Source: an uncultured Chloroflexota bacterium (GTDB lineage Bacteria; Chloroflexota; Anaerolineae; Aggregatilineales; Phototrophicaceae). From it: 5,448 bases of DNA. Made by a program: the position numbers and the translations under genes. Positions 4,649 to 5,448 of this stretch are shown one piece after another (position 1 is the first letter of the stretch; the number at the start of each line of letters is the position of its first letter). The stretch covers positions 1 to 5,448 of the forward strand of contig CALMDI010000747.1 of assembly GCA_937864975.1 (NCBI GenBank), written 5' to 3'. The notes under the pieces were generated by a model that had not been told where the DNA came from, ran no database searches, and worked only from the letters and a program-made list of their open reading frames with translations.

Positions 4649-5167
4649 GTGAAGCACACACCGCTCGTCCTGATCTTCGTTTTGCTGTTCATTTTCGCGG
4701 CGACACAGGCTGCCGCTCAGTCGACCGTCGAACCGGCGGCAGGCGTCAGCGCGGTGGCGGCGGATAGTATTTTCGTGCGCGCCGGACCCGGTCTGGCGCA
4801 TACGCCCATCGGACGGCTGGAGCAGGGGGATATCGTCAACCCGGTCAGCCGCAATGACAATGGCGACTGGATCATGATCCGCTACAACAGCGGCTTCGGC
4901 TGGATTCGCCGCGATCTCGCCCTCTGGGCAGTCGACGTCGCGTCGCTGCCTGTCTTAACCGATGACGACCTCACGCCGACACCGGAGCCGGGTGCGGAGA
5001 CTCCCGTGCGGCTGGCGCCGACCGGAACGCCGGAGGGCAACTGGGTCGACGTGGAAGGCGTGGGCGCGTTCCACCAACTTCCGCAACTCCGCCCGGTTCT
5101 CCTGTTTCAGGTGGCTTCGGAACTCCCCATCCTGCGACTCGCGCATCACCGCGCTCGCCAACGATGA
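4649..5167 (+). CDS. Secreted bacterial SH3 (SH3b) domain protein, C-terminus probably disrupted
   Basis: The frame gives 172 residues from GTG 4649. AGGTG (4640-4644) is the ribosome site, and this start places a clean signal peptide at the front: MKHTPLVLIFVLLFIFAATQ, with cleavage near AAA-Q (23/24). Residues 33-93 form one SH3b domain: VSAVAADSIFVRAGPG, IGRLEQGDIV, GDWIMIRY and GWIRRDLALW. Such domains bind peptidoglycan or other cell-surface ligands outside the membrane. A Thr/Pro-rich linker (109-130) and GNWVDVEGVGA (130-140) follow. From residue 141 (base 5069) on, the sequence HQLPQLRPVLLFQVAS onward has no family likeness. In that stretch the minus strand has the stronger codon-position pattern. 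The natural C-terminus is probably lost and the last 32 residues are out-of-context reading. The upstream ATG at 4580 is rejected because it precedes the promoter. Confidence 0.75.
   Translation: MKHTPLVLIFVLLFIFAATQAAAQSTVEPAAGVSAVAADSIFVRAGPGLAHTPIGRLEQGDIVNPVSRNDNGDWIMIRYNSGFGWIRRDLALWAVDVASLPVLTDDDLTPTPEPGAETPVRLAPTGTPEGNWVDVEGVGAFHQLPQLRPVLLFQVASELPILRLAHHRARQR
5069..5147 (-). pseudogene. Short minus-strand coding-like fragment, family unknown
   Basis: From ATG 5147 the minus strand reads MRESQDGEFRSHLKQENRAE and continues LRKLVER, a charged helical stretch. By my hand count, GC over codon positions 1, 2 and 3 is about 67, 33 and 85 percent, the usual pattern of a gene in GC-rich DNA. 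Beyond it the frame enters the antisense of the SH3b linker and loses that pattern. It looks like a fragment of an unidentified gene caught at a junction; a chance effect over 27 codons is possible. Confidence 0.3.
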
Positions 5168-5448
5168 TGCGTTGCGCGATGCGACGCGATCGCGCCTGCG
5201 CGAGCATTCGCGGGCCTTCACTAGCGATCGGTTTTGCGAACAACTACGTGAGCTGACGAAAGACTGGTCGAGTGTCATCGCCGCTTCATCGAAGCCGTCG
5301 AGAACGGGCCGTCCGTGCGCGCTTATGTCCTGCGCCACAAGCGCCGGCAGGCGCTTCGCGCCGGACGATTCGCGCTGGGCGACGCTTGTCGGTCTGAAGC
5401 GAGCCGGCAGCCATCTCTTCACCCGCTACGCGCTGGAGGGGATGACCT
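5145..5448 (+). pseudogene. Glycosyltransferase-like C-terminal fragment with frame changes, open at right edge
   Basis: The plus strand from about 5145 reads ITALANDDALRDATRSRLRE followed by HSRAFTSDRFCEQLRELTKDW. This resembles the last helices of GT4-type glycosyltransferases, where a line such as LANDPALR precedes a Phe-containing closing helix. From about 5279 to 5385 the better coding frame shifts (RRFIEAVENGPSVRAYVLRH, KRRQALRAGRFALGD), and after about 5385 it returns to the first frame (RWATLVGLKRAGSHLFTRYA). So there are two apparent compensating frame changes, from decay or from sequencing indels. The start and the catalytic part are missing. The first frame stays open to the right edge. 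The glycosyltransferase call rests on resemblance only; with the O-antigen ligase-like gene at the left it would fit a polysaccharide-synthesis neighbourhood. Confidence 0.4.

Noticed and set aside
4955..5422. 155-codon minus-strand frame as a complete gene
   Set aside because: Only the part at about 5069-5147 has a coding-like pattern. The rest is antisense to the SH3b linker and to the glycosyltransferase-like fragment.
1..5448. CRISPR arrays, tRNA, rRNA, riboswitch or retron-type elements
   Set aside because: No regularly spaced repeats, no tRNA-like cloverleaf and no reverse transcriptase or Cas motifs were seen by eye on either strand.

Overview
This is a GC-rich bacterial chromosomal segment. 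The best guess is a Chloroflexota (Anaerolineae-like) genome. The reasons are indirect: a lipoprotein whose C-terminal domain resembles families common in that phylum, a secreted SH3b protein with a Thr/Pro-rich linker, extended -10 promoters, and a LexA box of the GAAC-N4-GTTC type. No rRNA, tRNA or CRISPR array is visible, so the lineage call is an inference.

Left part (1-1634): two divergent genes share a 134-base control region. On the minus strand is the N-terminal 259 residues of a multi-membrane-span protein with the SRGG motif of O-antigen ligase/polymerase (Wzy/WaaL-like) proteins; it runs off the left edge. On the plus strand is a complete 240-residue lipoprotein.

Middle part (about 1635-3390): an IS110-family insertion sequence. 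Its DEDD transposase (387 aa) keeps all four RuvC-like acidic residues and a candidate catalytic serine, but its C-terminal signature is divergent. A 199-base structured leader lies upstream of it; by family precedent this is where a bridge RNA would be encoded. An 80-aa helical ORF with a strong ribosome binding site follows the transposase by 42 bases. After it comes a perfect 21-bp inverted repeat enclosing a nested hairpin.

Structured noncoding part (3391-4241): a very GC-rich stretch full of palindromes without a convincing long gene. It contains a candidate 40-aa Arg/Trp-rich mini-ORF, a textbook plus-strand intrinsic terminator (UUCG loop, T8), and a facing minus-strand terminator that closes the next gene's transcript.

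Right part (4242-5448): a minus-strand stand-alone LexA-type winged-helix protein (84 aa, no protease domain) has a near-consensus LexA box just upstream of its start. Diverging from it is a secreted SH3b-domain protein. Its C-terminal end looks replaced: downstream of about 5069 the coding signal first switches to the minus strand for about 80 bases, then becomes a plus-strand glycosyltransferase-like C-terminal fragment that changes frame at least twice before the right edge. This end looks like a rearranged or decayed junction, or an assembly error.

The most interesting items are the IS110 element with its candidate bridge RNA and accessory ORF, the LexA-like protein with its own box, and the mini-ORF/terminator unit in the palindrome-rich region.
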